Numbered from the stretch's first letter, positions 21,101 to 32,410 are shown. The stretch is DNA of 64,000 bases from Stenopsyche tienmushanensis (GCA_008973525.1 WACJ01000523.1:558001-622000), one strand, 5' to 3'. Notes: generated by a model from the letters alone, not told the origin. Program-made: numbers and translations.

Positions 21101-23012
21101 CTGGCTGTCTTCAGTTTTTTCGAGGGTTGCCGGCTTTTTAGGCGTCGCTATTGCGTTTTTGCTGTTTTTACTATCGGACGGATGACGTCCGTCCCTGACG
21201 TGATGATCGTCGTGCGTATCCGTGGCTATTTCGTCGTAGCAATAAGGATATTCCGAATATTTATGTTTGCAAATTTTACCGGAGCTAACGGAATTAACTT
21301 CGTTTGTCTGCTTGGAGCATTTCGAATTTCCTTTCAATATTGCTGTTGGGAATTTAAAGAAACTAGAACAGCTAGCCCTGGGATTGGATGCGTTCGATCC
21401 TTTTAAATAGCCGGAACTATCGTTTCTCATCACTCGGACGCGAGGAGGAAGTTTGTTTTCTAAATCGAATCTTAATTTCCTCTTGCGCCACTCTGCTACT
21501 AACGTCAATCCCTTTTCGGTAAAATAAAAGATCACTATTCCTAAAACTGCAACAAATCCTTTCCACATGCTGTCGTTATGCGAACGAGTTTCATGACTCC
21601 CGTCATTATGCTTAGAGTGTTCGTGAGGAGACATAGCGTGAGGGAGTAAGTGAAGAGTAGCATCTCCGCATAGCGTACCGACAGCTAAAGCCACGAGGAA
21701 TTGAAGAATTTGTTGATAATATACGTGGTCCATTATTGGTATCACTGCGACTCCGAGGAGGCCGCACGCACTGATGGCTAATATACAAAGGCATGAATAT
21801 ATCCAAACTGCAGTTCTATTGTTATCGAACGAAGCATCATGATCGTGATCGTCGTCGATTGCATGATTATCGTGCAAGCCTTTTTTTGGATATTCTCTTT
21901 CTACGATGCATCCATGTCGTTCATACGACGTTTGTGCAACTTTTTGATAAAGCAAAATTGGACAGACTTTTTCAAAAACTTTGGAATTAACGTGTATATT
22001 ATTTTTCAAAGATTTAAGACTGTTATTCGTATTAATTTCTAAATTTTGATTCGACAATCTACTGGGTACGCTATTATCCAATTGATTATTATACGAATGA
22101 GGATTATGTTGAGCATTGAGGCTGCTTATCAAATCTACGCTATTTACACACTGCAAAAAAAAAAATGCACATTAGACCGAGACATTTTCAATAAAAACAA
22201 ATTTAAAGAGTACGACTTACTGTTACGTTAGTAGAATTAGATCTGACTCCGTTTATAACAGATTCAACCGGTGGATTAACTAATTGACCGGTTCCTCCCT
22301 GAAGTAGCACGTCTTCCAAAATCATCCTATCTAAATCGAGTTTCCGAAGCATTTTTTCAAAGCCGGTGAGGTTCATAGTCATAGTTTCCCTGTCGCCGAA
22401 TTGCGTAAATATCTTCTTAATATAAAAATCTACATCGATTGTTTTTAAAACAGCTTTGTATTGATCGTCGTCGTTATGAATGTATTCATATTTTAACTTA
22501 GTCGTTTCGCTTTCGGGCAAATGAGCGTCTCTCTTCCGCTTTTCATTTCTGTGTTTTAAGATCCTTTTGTCTTCGGACGATTCAGAATATTTCGAAGTTT
22601 TCAATTGGTTTAAATTGTCGAGGTGTTTATTGTCAATACTGTTATAAAATATCGATTGAAACTCGTCCGTATTGTTACTTACAACTAAATCTTCACTTTC
22701 TTTTAAAAAGGAATTGTTATCGCTATCTATTCCAACTCTCGGCTTTAAATTATTTCCTAGGGCAATATCTTCTAAATCACTTTCTCGCCGAATTCCTATC
22801 GTATCACCAGGCACTTCTACCGATTTATCGAGTCTTATTAAAGTTTTAACGTCACTATTCAAATTCAGACTCTTAATATTTTTAAACTTTTCATGCTTCA
22901 AGTCTTGAAAGTGTCTCAGGCTCCGTTGCGACAGATCGACGTGAGCCGTACACGAATGCGTAGCACAGAGCAAACAGAACATGCACACGGTGACGAGATG
23001 ATGTGAAGCCAT
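18165..23012 (-). CDS. foi: LIV-1-family ZIP zinc transporter (fear of intimacy/ZIP6-ZIP10 type), 900 aa
   Basis: Six minus-strand exons close in phase: 23012-22221, 22150-20787, 20707-20571, 20418-20338, 18807-18620 and 18305-18165 (2703 nt with stop). The ATG at 23012 opens a signal peptide; the frame extends upstream only through a TTG. The ectodomain (about 25-375) is charged and holds the LIV-1 motif CPILLYQ near 327. TM1 to TM3 follow at about 379-402, 411-432 and 461-475, then a long His/Asp-rich cytosolic loop and an [12 protein letters not shown] cluster (725-736). Zinc-site motifs are HNFTDG (756-761) and HELPHE (785-790), the signature metalloprotease-like motif of LIV-1 ZIPs. The family imports zinc into the cytosol across the plasma membrane. 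Drosophila foi is needed for germ-cell and tracheal migration. The protein is longer than Drosophila foi, mainly in the ectodomain and loop. Introns 4 and 5 carry transposons. Confidence 0.94.
18370..18597. mobile_element. mariner-type MITE, TTGGG(TGTG)TGAATAAG TIR family, in foi intron 5
   Basis: It is 228 bp flanked by TA on both sides. The left end is TTGGGAACGTGAATAAGTTC and the right end, reversed, is TTGGGTGTGTGAATAAGTTC. It encodes nothing. It shares its ends with the element at 38145-38730 in the kinesin gene and the single end at 43947-43975 in the tRNA-synthetase gene. Confidence 0.85.
19011..19822 (+). mobile_element. Degenerate mariner element (mellifera-like) in foi intron 4
   Basis: The ends CAGTGTCCCAAAAGTCATGA (left) and, reversed, CAGTGGTCCCAAAAGTCATG (right) form inverted repeats of about 30 bp; TA precedes the left end. 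Inside, plus frames read [20 protein letters not shown] and [20 protein letters not shown], then a shifted frame with FDSIDAIH and MGRCSLVE. This is the order of a mariner transposase from the central to the C-terminal part. At about 812 bp it is shorter than a full mariner (about 1.3 kb) and broken by several frameshifts and stops. It is inserted in sense opposite to foi. Confidence 0.85.
20113..20290 (+). repeat. Dispersed repeat family R2, copy 1 (in foi intron 4)
   Basis: It contains AAAATGAATGTTTGTGG, TCATCCGATTGCAATGAAAC and TATTGGGCACATATCCAGGA. The same order recurs at about 33807-33995 with moderate divergence. It is non-coding. The type resembles repeats seen in many arthropods, but the element class is not clear from sequence. 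Confidence 0.6.
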
Positions 23013-25429
23013 ATTCGCGTTATTCAAATACGATCGAGATTCACAAGCGTCGAACAGTTTTAATACATTTCATAATAGAACTAAGTTTTCCACGCAGTAA
23101 ATTTTAAGTACTTCGAAAATAAATTTTAACAAACAACAAAATCGTTCAAAAAAGCATCCGATTAAAATTTCAAAGCAAAATTATCAAAAATAATTTTAAG
23201 AAAATTGGCACTTAAGTTTTTTTAAAACTTCCACATCAATTATTAATTAATAATACTTAATAATTTGGTATAGAATTAAAGTATTTTTAAGTAGACGTTA
23301 AATAAGATTAAAAATAACAGGAACCACTAGTATTTATTTTCGCTTGTGCTGAATGAGCCGTGTAATTAATTAGGTCATCGATAGTGTTGATGATGACAAT
23401 GGTCTCGCATTAAGCAGTCAAATTTCTTGCAATGTGACTTGTCCAACAATTCACCACCTCGCTGCGAACAAACAAAAAATTGCATTTTACAACCGAATCA
23501 ATGTGAATATTCTTATACTATTATTTTGGTAATTGCCATTAAATGAAGCACAAATTTACTATTTTGACAACGTACCAGTAAGTAAAAGTTGTTTTGATCC
23601 ATTGAATCACGTTCCAATATTCTTCAATGAAATACTGAAACAATTAAAAAGACATTAATGACATCTTTCTTCTTGATTTATATTACATTTACATTTAACA
23701 AAAAGTCAAATTATATAATTTGTGCATCATTACATTAATTGCGACAATTATTCCGTTATATTTCCTAGTAATTTGAATTGACCCAATGCTTTTAATTGGT
23801 ACGGATCTCAATATTTACTGACCTGAAGAAGTCGAATTCTTAAAATCTAATAGTAATGTGTATCAGATTAATAAGAACAAGGTTTGGATGTTACAGTTGC
23901 TCAAACTAGCGGGAAAACGGACAAAGTTGATTGGGTAAATATTAGCGGGAATGCTTCAAAGGCAGTTCATTCCGTGTCATTTATCCCCTGGACTTTGAGA
24001 GGAAAGCCGCAGATCATATGATCATTGATACTATCGTATAAAAGTTTATAGTTTGAATATTAATTCCCTAAATGCGTTTGCATTAATTACAAATAACATC
24101 AGCTAATTGAGTGAGCACGTTTTTAATGTCATTAGATAAGATTACATTAAACATTAGAAAATACTGCTCAAAAAGCGGACGTCAGCAGGTGTGTGCTTTA
24201 TAATTATGAAGCGATTACTGGTTCTATATGCGGGCTCCGACAATTTAAAGGTATTTTTAATAAGATTGGGTTACAATAACGACACGGCGATATTACACAA
24301 TCAGCTTTTTGTACGAGAAAATTAGCAATGCGAAACTTGTTTTTGAAATTTATTCACATATAGGGCTCGTTGCAAAACAACAAGACAAGTTAAACAATTT
24401 ATAATGATCGACGACATACGATTTAAATGTGGGACAGTATTTTACAACCTCGACGATTTTGAAAAACGGCATGACAAGCATAATGAAAGCACATCAATAA
24501 TACAAATTTACGTAAACATCTATGTAAAAAATAGACTACGTACAAATTATATTTGATCCATATGATCCAATTACTTTTGGAAAACGTCCTATTTATATGG
24601 TCTCTATTTGAAATACGTATCCGATGAAAACTTAAAATGGTAAAACAATCAATTAAAAATTATTCGACGAAGCATAGACACTACCATCGTGGAAACATAT
24701 GTCGAATAGAGTAATAATTTGATTTGCATTTAAAAACAGCTAAGCTCGGACGGGTTTCATCAAACTGCCTTCAATTAGAAGAATTTAAATTGATAGCAAT
24801 TAAAGCGATGAATGCTCTCGATTGCGACTGCAGCTAAGTATATGAGCGGAAACGAATTCCTCGCTTTGAATGATATTCGAACACAAACTTCAGATGCATC
24901 TTTAGAGATGCGAATTGAATGAAAATAAAACAAATCCGAAAGCTACAATAATATATGATTTTCACCTGTCCAGCAAAAATACCGAACGCACCGGAGAGTG
25001 CCAACACAAAAGGTGTCACCGGTGGTAATACCACTATACAACTGCCAGAAACCAAACCGTCAAACGATGCAAAGTCCAGTGGTTCTCAATTTCATCAGTC
25101 ACACGAACCTTTGGATCGATCGTAAATTCTATCGGCTGACAAACGAAGGCTCAATATATACGAACAATTCTCATTGGTAAATGCAAATGACGGAATGATT
25201 GATATCACGTGATCGTTTGGATACGCGGAACGATAAATACTTAACACAATCAGTCAAGTAACTTATCAACGAAGCCTCGTAAAATCATATAACTTATTAT
25301 TGACACCTCCACGTTAGCAATTGATGTTTATATGACGTGTCGACGAAACTATGTTCCGTCGATTGAAACATTCAAAGAAGAGACAAACGAGTAAAATAAA
25401 CATTATCAAATGATGGGGGTAAAATTTAA
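23013..25429. other. foi upstream region and intergenic DNA
   Basis: The first few hundred bases hold the foi promoter and 5' UTR; no core motif stands out. At 24966-25066 on the minus strand there is an open hydrophobic frame ending in GAFGIFAGQ followed by a GTGAAA donor-like site. It could be an isolated exon but has no recognisable family. The remainder is AT-rich with nothing supportable. Confidence 0.35.
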
Positions 25430-25735
25430 TTAGAATGCGTTTTTACTAGTCAAAACTAGTTTATATTGAATGTGTTTGTTATAAATAAAATTTACTTCTG
25501 ATAAAAAATGAATTTGGGTTAAAACTAGTTTTAGCTAGACAAAACGCTAAGTATTTCGACTGATTGGTCGAGCGAAGTCATGTGTAATACTTTTATTTGA
25601 ATGGTCTCAGCCCAGTCTAGTTTTATCTAAATTCCAAACATGCACAATAGTAAATTCTAGTTATAACTAGGTAATTCTAGATGCAACAAAGTCGTCCAGT
25701 ATAAACTAGTTTCAACTAGTAAAAACGCGTTCTAA
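25430..25735. mobile_element. Foldback MITE rich in CTAG palindromes
   Basis: The left end TTAGAATGCGTTTTTACTAG and the reversed right end (TTAGAACGCGTTTTTACTAG) match over about 38 bp. The interior repeats AACTAGTTT, TCTAGTTTTA and ACTAGG-type motifs many times. It is about 306 bp and non-coding. The target duplication is not clear. Confidence 0.7.
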
Positions 25736-25928
25736 CTGAATACGGGCTTTGATCGTAACAAATTGCATTTCAATGCATATTTTGCTTCTGAATCGAAAAG
25801 TATTTTAAGCCATTCATAGATTTATATCGAATCGAAACGGCAACAAAAAATCCCCAGACGGTCTTGGCTAATATTACATCTCGAATATCCACCGCCCAAA
25901 TTGAAAACCTTCCAACGCTGTTAAACCA

Positions 25929-26235
25929 TTATGGAAGACGATGACGAACGATTTTGACCATAAAAATATAACGAACAATGGAATACCACCACGTATCCAA
26001 TAAAAGTATAATTCTAAAAAACGAGCCGTCCGACAATTTCAATTCGTAGAATTCGAGAGCCGACCAAACAAAAAAGAGCACAACAATCAAAAGTATAGGA
26101 ATGCAAAATTCCCAAATAGGATAATTCACCTTGAGACCGTTTTTTTCGGATCGAATTCGAAATCTGAAAGAGCAACCGCGGTTGGGTGAGACAAAAAAGG
26201 GAATCGTACCATTATCGGGCAATTGGATATAGCCA
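25929..26235 (-). pseudogene. Hydrophobic multi-TM open frame, possibly a decayed chemoreceptor exon
   Basis: A minus-strand frame carries two hydrophobic spans, IPILLIVVLFFVW and SFFRIILLLDTWW, followed by a basic stretch (KIVRHRLP). An in-frame stop at 25931-25929 follows, then the same frame stays open for about 45 codons (WFNSVGRFSIWAV and beyond). Alternating TM helices with a short W-x(4)-R-F cytosolic piece recall insect gustatory receptors. However, there is no TYxxxLxQ signature, and splice sites around it are not convincing. It could equally be chance AT-rich hydrophobic coding. Confidence 0.25.
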
Positions 26236-26765
26236 CACCATGATTGATGACAATTGAAACGTTGACCGGCACGGAGAAGGTTGAAGGTTCAACATCCACC
26301 GTCGATCTGGTATCGTATATGTTCTATCGGCCAAAAAAACGAAGCTAACGATACAAAATCTCGGCCCAGCCGAAATTAAATTGGGGCCATTCCATTTAAA
26401 CTTTTGTGGTCAATCATCGATGATTGATCCAGATGAGGAAAAACATCATTTAATGAACGCCTTTGGAGGTTATATTGCGAAACTGACTCAATGCAAATGT
26501 ATCCTAGTTCATCTCTAATATTTTTAGCCATATTGTGTCGTGTAGCTCCCGGCTGCCGTTGCTCACATGTCGGCCAATCTTTTAGAATGAATGGCAATTG
26601 TTTCCAAAAGAAAAATCACCATTTTCAAATTAATATGTCAAAATTAAACCATTGATACACAAGACCCGCATAGACGACTCACGTTGAAAATCTCATACAA
26701 ATCTGTAAAAATGGCATAATTAGATAATTTATGCAATGGATTAATAATTATCATATCGCCATATC

Positions 26766-27418
26766 TAAGGAATCCAATCCGGGATTCCGGACATTTTTAG
26801 GTGCTCATGAATCCCGGGATTAGTAAACGGAAAATTCGGGATTGAAATTTTTATCTAAGAAAAATCGTACATCACACCAGCACGTTAAATCAAGATACTC
26901 TCGCCGAAATCTGGACGCTTGGAAACAGTGGCGTAACTACTAATTGGTGAACTTATGCGACGCCTAGGGGCAGTAACTGTCTAATATATGTATACATATT
27001 TACAGTGCATATATATTTTTCAAATTGTTATATTAACCTTTCCTACCGGTGATGTATTTACTACACATCGACTTTAATAATGGGAATATCGATATGAAAT
27101 ATAATAGATACGGGCTTCAAAATTTTTGTATTCTTCCGTAATATGATTACGAATTGCATAAAAGTATTATGGTGTATAAGTATTCATCTGCAGCGACGGA
27201 AATAAATAATTTATCTTTAGATTTTATCTCTTTAATTTTTTTTTTAAATAAATAAAATTCTTACGCTTTCAAGTTATTTTTTTATATCAAACCAAAGGAC
27301 TTATTATATGTAAATTCTTAAACTATTGAAAATCCCGGTCCCGGGATTCCGGGACTGGTCCCGGGATGGTCTAATGCAATCCCGAAATCGAAATTTTGGC
27401 TCGGGATTAGATTCCCTA
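26766..27418. mobile_element. Non-autonomous hAT-like element with 8-bp target duplication
   Basis: The ends TAAGGAATCCAATCCGGGAT (left) and, reversed, TAGGGAATCTAATCCCGAGC (right) form inverted repeats rich in ATCCCGGG. The flanks are GCCATATC (26758-26765) and GTCATATC (27419-27426), an 8-bp direct duplication with one mismatch, as expected of hAT transposition. At 653 bp there is no transposase. Pieces of repeat family R1 lie within at about 26930-27000 and 27090-27140, suggesting nesting. Confidence 0.75.
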
Positions 27419-27439
27419 GTCATATCGAATTCGATGCAT

Positions 27440-28786
27440 AATGGCAGACATGGGAGCGACGGCAACCAAAAATTGTGATCTTCTATGGCGCTCTTCGACA
27501 ATAACGTGTGTGATGGACATTCTTGAGACTTGAGCGAATATAAATTTTGAGCATTCTCACATACCCAAGAGGAAAAGTCACAACATTTAATAGGCATGGA
27601 GTCGTTTAATACGCGAGGCAAAAATATGTAGGACGCGTTGGTATATACCCACACATGCCCTCTGCCCACAAGCGAACGTCATTGTGTGCACACAGAAATC
27701 GAACGATGCGATTGCATATAGAAGAGTGTGGCGTCCGAAGCGCGATTTGGTGGATGATGATGGTTGAAAAATTTGCAGGACTGAATGTGAATTTAAATGA
27801 CAAAAGCGATGTATGAAGTTGACGAACGACGCGCTAACTTTAGTCGACGACGATCGATAACATCTGACCCGTCCTAAGATATGATCGATGAAGTCTTCGC
27901 GTCGAGAATTGTATGGAAATTTAAATGAACTGTAAAGAAAACGGCGCGAGAAGAATCGGGATCGCTCGTCGACGTTGCGGAGCGAGGCGCGGCCAACTGA
28001 CGCATAATGCCTTGTAGCGATAGAAGCATCCGTCGGTGCTGCGATACGGACGTGCGGCGTTTGACCGCATGCGGGGAGTGCCACGGTGCTCTCGATACGA
28101 AATACAATGAAAACCGACTTGAAATGCTTTTCTTCGAATATCGTTTGTCGATTATAAATAGGAATACCTTCGTTGCGATAAGGCGATAAAAGTCAATCAG
28201 GGTCGGGGTTCGAATGTCAGACCTTCGACGCCGAGCCACTTGACGACCGAAGATAGGATTCTCGGAAAAGCGCGTTGCACGAGTCTCCGATGCGGCTAGC
28301 GTGTGGTCGATTGCGAATTTGAATGAATTTAGATGTTTGGTTATACCCGTATAGAGTTGCGGGTCCCGACGTTGAGCGGGACAGGAGGAGCAAGGAGAGT
28401 GATGAATCACGGGCGGACGTCTGCAGCGAGTCGGCGGCTTCGCCGAGTAAGAGTCGCATACGAAAATAAATCCAGAAGCGACCCACGCGCCCGTCTCCCG
28501 ACGAACGCCAGAAAAGTACAAATTTTCAATCCGCCGCGATTTGCGGAAGTCCGATCCGGAGATGTCCCGTCTGACGGAACGGGTCATCGGAGACCAACGC
28601 GACGAGTCAGCCGACTCACGAAGCTCGATTCCATCGAGGAACAACCTTCCCGAGACGATGCAACAGGATTGATCGGTTAAATTGAATGAATTTGTTCAGG
28701 AGGAAGGCAGACAGGCAGCAGCTGCAACGATCGTTCGCCGCCTACTCATCCGTTGTAGCGGAATTGGGCGCGTGTGCAAACAGTAA
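27440..28786. other. CpG-rich intergenic stretch with long chance-like open frames
   Basis: CpG and GC rise markedly from about 27850 to 28760. Open frames occur on both strands, for example 256 aa on minus at 27874-28644 and 115 aa on plus at 28333-28680. They overlap one another and show no domain, signal peptide or exon-like boundaries. It is most likely a promoter or CpG-island-like region, or an unrecognised 5' exon. Confidence 0.3.
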
Positions 28787-28986
28787 GGCCTGATCCACAC
28801 TATGGTGCCAGTAACGGTTCGATCTCGCTCCGGTCTCGGTCCGATCAAATATTCTTACACAAGAAACAATCAGAGTATTCACACTATCGGATCGTTCCAA
28901 TCCCGTTTTTTGTATGAGAATATTTGACCGGACCGAGACCGAGAGCGAGATCGAACCGTTACCGGCACCATAGTGTGGATCAGGCC
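28787..28986. mobile_element. 200-bp foldback MITE with TIRs of about 70 bp, flanked by TAA
   Basis: The left arm GGCCTGATCCACACTATGGT and the mirrored right arm pair over about 70 bp with few mismatches (both arms include CGGTTCGATCTCGCTC-like sequence). TAA lies on both sides (28784-28786 and 28987-28989). A 3-bp TAA duplication fits PIF/Harbinger (TWA targets). It is exactly 200 bp and non-coding. High arm identity suggests a young insertion. Confidence 0.88.
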
Positions 28987-29195
28987 TAAATAGACACCCT
29001 TCGACACATCAAAAGCCGTACATTACATCAACCAAATACAAATCTCAGTACCTGATTGAAGATACACCGCACATCAACATTCAGTCAGCACCATTTTATT
29101 GTTTCTCCAGTTTCAAAATATTGTGACCTATTTGTGACTTGTCTAGATTTAAGCTTTTACGAATCTCAATTCGATCGATGAATGGACGAATTTAA

Positions 29196-29272
29196 CGCGT
29201 TGGCGGACACATCTGCATTATGCAGTCATTTTATGAATGATGTCGCATAATGCAGACCTGTCTGCCAATGCG
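29196..29272. mobile_element. Tiny 77-bp foldback element flanked by TTAA
   Basis: The arms CGCGTTGGCGGACACATCTG and, reversed, CGCATTGGCAGACAGGTCTG continue to GCATTATGC on each side of a loop of about 20 bases. TTAA lies immediately outside both ends (29192-29195 and 29273-29276), pointing to piggyBac-type insertion. Confidence 0.75.
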
Positions 29273-29774
29273 TTAAGGCTAGCATGATCACCAAACTAAC
29301 CCACATCTAAAACTGCTGCTGGCTTATTATTAGTCCTTTTATAACAGTCACAACATCGATCATAATAAATAGCTAAAAATCTAATATTAATTTTAAAATT
29401 TATATTCCCAGATAATAAAGATAAATAAATAAGGCCGGATGCCTTGGAGCAGAAAAGAACCAGTTTGCGAAGATTAATCGCAAAATTAAATTCATTCTTA
29501 TCTCAAAGATAATATAAATAAAGCTTTAATTAGCATTTCGACCGGTTTATTGCAATATCTTGCATTATGTAACTCCCATCTGCAATTCTGCTTTTAGTTT
29601 TGAGACATCCTCGAATAAGATCAGGGGTAGACCAATCTTTTACATAACATGCGCTATTATTTTCATATACAATTTCAGACGCGCCGGACAATTAGAGCAT
29701 CTTTTCTACCTACATCACTCATTAAGTTGGTAGGATGAAAAAAAAACGTGAGATAGACACTTCAAAGAGTATTC

Positions 29775-29960
29775 ACCATTTTGCATCAACGTTTGTCCAT
29801 AAGAAAGCTGTGTTCGAAGCGAGTATCGCGTTTGTTCGTATCGATCGATCAAAGACAACAACGCGTACAAAATTCAGAGCGCTGTTTGGAGCTGTTACGG
29901 CGCAATAAAAGGGATCTTTTCATACGATATTTTCGCGAAATCTTGACAACTTGCTTTAGC
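29775..29960 (+). pseudogene. mariner transposase N-terminal-half fragment
   Basis: The plus frame reads LSIRKLCSKRVSRLFVSIDQ, then RVQNSERCLELLRRNKRDLF. This is the mariner block M-R-K-L-x-x-R-W-V-P-R-L-L ... C-L-x-L-F-x-R-N. The expected V-T-x-D-E-T block is degraded just after. It is an old remnant. Confidence 0.65.
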
Positions 29961-31055
29961 AAATTAATTTTGTCTTCTTCCGATTTTTTCCCTTTTCTTA
30001 ATCACATTTTTATAGCTCAAACCCAAGAACGAGCTTCATTTTTCCTTGTATGTCAGCCTGATGCTTTTCAATCTGGGTTTTTATAGGGTCTATTAACATC
30101 ATGTCGTGAAGGCAACGGTCGTACAAAAAATGGACGACTGAGTGCTCGATATATTTTTATAGACATAGATCACTCTAATTTATTAAGGAATTAATACCAA
30201 AGAATCTATTATCTTCCAACACGCCACATCTGAAACATGCGTCATAGATTGGCCACCCCTATATTATATTCTGTTTCAGGAGTGTTTAGAGGTACGTTTT
30301 TAAGTAAAAATTCACTGATTTAAATTTTCTAATACTTTCCAACATTCCAGCATCATAACCATTGGAGAAAACGTTCTCATTTCGTTTAAGCATCATTATA
30401 TAAAATCGATTGCAAGAAATTGTGTCATCGACCCATTGTGTTAACTTTCCTATTGATTAACATATGCAGCCAACAATTTATTACATTGCGTTAAGAATAC
30501 AGCTGTTTAATGCATAATGTTTTTTTCTTTCTTTCTAGAAAGATGCAATACATCTTCAAAGCTTTCATTCAATATCATGGAAGCAATCGATGGATTCAAA
30601 AAAGACCATCGTCGTTCAAATAGATAAACATGCACGTTTCTATATCTATAATCGACGGCTTATTTTTATCAGCATCATAAAGATGCCTAAAACTACATCA
30701 TATCCAGCTATATAAGTCGTTTTACTTAGAAGCACTCCAAACGTCTAAACTTATTTGTGCCAAATACAAAGCCTAAAATAAATATGAGGCTCTGCCAAGT
30801 GTAAATACCAGAAAAATAACGCCGATGAATATTGTGGTACCACAATGGTAAAAGTTATTGAAGAAGACTCTTCAAAACAACTATATAAAGCGGATTAAAC
30901 TGGTGTTTTTCGAAGTGAAGTGCCAAAAAATACCATTTAGCAAGAAGGGACTAAAAATTCTAATTTAACGCATCTGAATTTGGCATTCACCCGATGGGCC
31001 ATCAAGGTGAGCGTGTCAAACGTCGCTTTTTGGAATTATGCCATGTTATCTACGT
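29961..31055. other. Intergenic AT-rich DNA
   Basis: No coding region or delimited repeat is recognised here. Confidence 0.4.
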
Positions 31056-31058
31056 TTC

Positions 31059-31560
31059 ATTGGTGTCAGAAGTGGGATAACAATTCGCCAACATATGCAT
31101 ATATTCAATATCATTCTCTACAGATTATAACAGCAACTAAATGAATTTGATATGATTGAATGGATGAATAATCTTATCAAAATTGGCTTGCCATGAAAGA
31201 TGAAGAATATTTAAGATGAAAGTTCCTTGCAACGGTTGCGGATTTTAAATAAATGAAAGACTTAAAAGCACCATCGATTGGAAGGCTTTCGCAATAGATG
31301 GAATTGGCCGACATTGTCAGTATATACAGAACAACATGGATGTATCGATCAGACAGAGAGTACACCAACGAGAGTAGACTAATGAAATGTCTGAAGCACA
31401 TGAGGCTCGAAAGGCAACAACTACTTAAATGTGGACGTAAATTGCAGAAAGAGAAATCCTTCTTCGACATTAGCATGATCGATTTTTATGGAAAGACAAA
31501 ATTACGTTTCTCATGAAGGCCTCGGTTAGCGATCAAAACCGCAAACAACAGTCATTCGAA
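31059..31560 (+). repeat. Possible retroelement internal fragment (primer-binding-site-like start)
   Basis: It starts with CATTGGTGTCAGAAGTGGGA, also seen at 8969-8987. Downstream is a short lysine- and arginine-rich frame (31298-31516) that could be degraded gag-like sequence, but no nucleocapsid knuckle or polymerase motif is visible. Confidence 0.3.
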
Positions 31561-32144
31561 GAATAAAAAAAAGGACAAAAGTCAACATATAATAGAACGG
31601 TGAAGAAAGGGAGAGAAGCCCGCTTTTATACATGTACAATAATAATGGAATATGAAATGTAATCCAGGCAACCTTACAAAGCGTATCAATTGTATTGGGA
31701 ATTCAAAAGATTACGTTCATTTAATTGGCTCGCGACAAAATTAGGATATTATACAACCCCATGAATTTCCCAAACATCAAAGAACCCTGTTTTGTAATCC
31801 GCTTGGAATTGCTTCAAAAAGACATACAAACAGCTACGTGGTTTATCCATATGAATTATTATAAAAATGTGGAAGAAAATATTGTTCAAATTTATAGTCA
31901 CTGTGGGATCATTTGACACGGTTTTCATAGTGTATATATGTTTTAAAATATGTGATCACCAGCCACACCTCCTGCAAACTCAAACCCAACCGCTAAATAA
32001 CGGGTATGCGGTTTTTAGACATGTGTGCTGAAACCTCTTCTTCCTTGTTATTTTTAGAACACAGACTGGATATTTAGAAAAGGTAGAGTATAAAAATGAT
32101 CAACTGATTTGACTGTTTTTGTGGAAAGAAACTTCTGGTAAAAG

Positions 32145-32410
32145 TGTGGCGTGGCGTCCAATCAGCGGTCCGAAAAGCGGACCCTGTGGCCACTCCGTTC
32201 TCGTTTGGGGTTTTTTGCGACATTTTCGGGGATAAATGCATACCCGGGGCCTTCTATCAAAATCCTCTCAGAGGCTAACTTACTCGACCCTAATAATATG
32301 AATATTGATATGAAATATAATAGATACGGGGTTCAGAATTTTTCAAAATTTCATATAGTGTACCAAATACATATCATGGTAGCGCGCGGATGCATACCCT
32401 AGTTACGGCT
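32145..32410 (-). repeat. Dispersed repeat family R1, longest copy
   Basis: The reverse complement begins AGAGCCGTAACTAGGGTATG, passes through TACGGGG..TATCTATTATATTTCATA, then GGCCCCGGGTATGC, and ends with the GAACGGAGTGGCCACAGGGT core. This copy shows the order of the segments that other copies carry in part. Confidence 0.65.

Noticed and set aside
20975..21406. Plus-strand frame of 143 aa
   Set aside because: It is antisense to the large second exon of the ZIP transporter.
27587..28644. Minus-strand frames of 165 and 256 aa as protein-coding genes
   Set aside because: They overlap each other in different frames within CpG-rich DNA where stops are rare; no family features and no exon boundaries.
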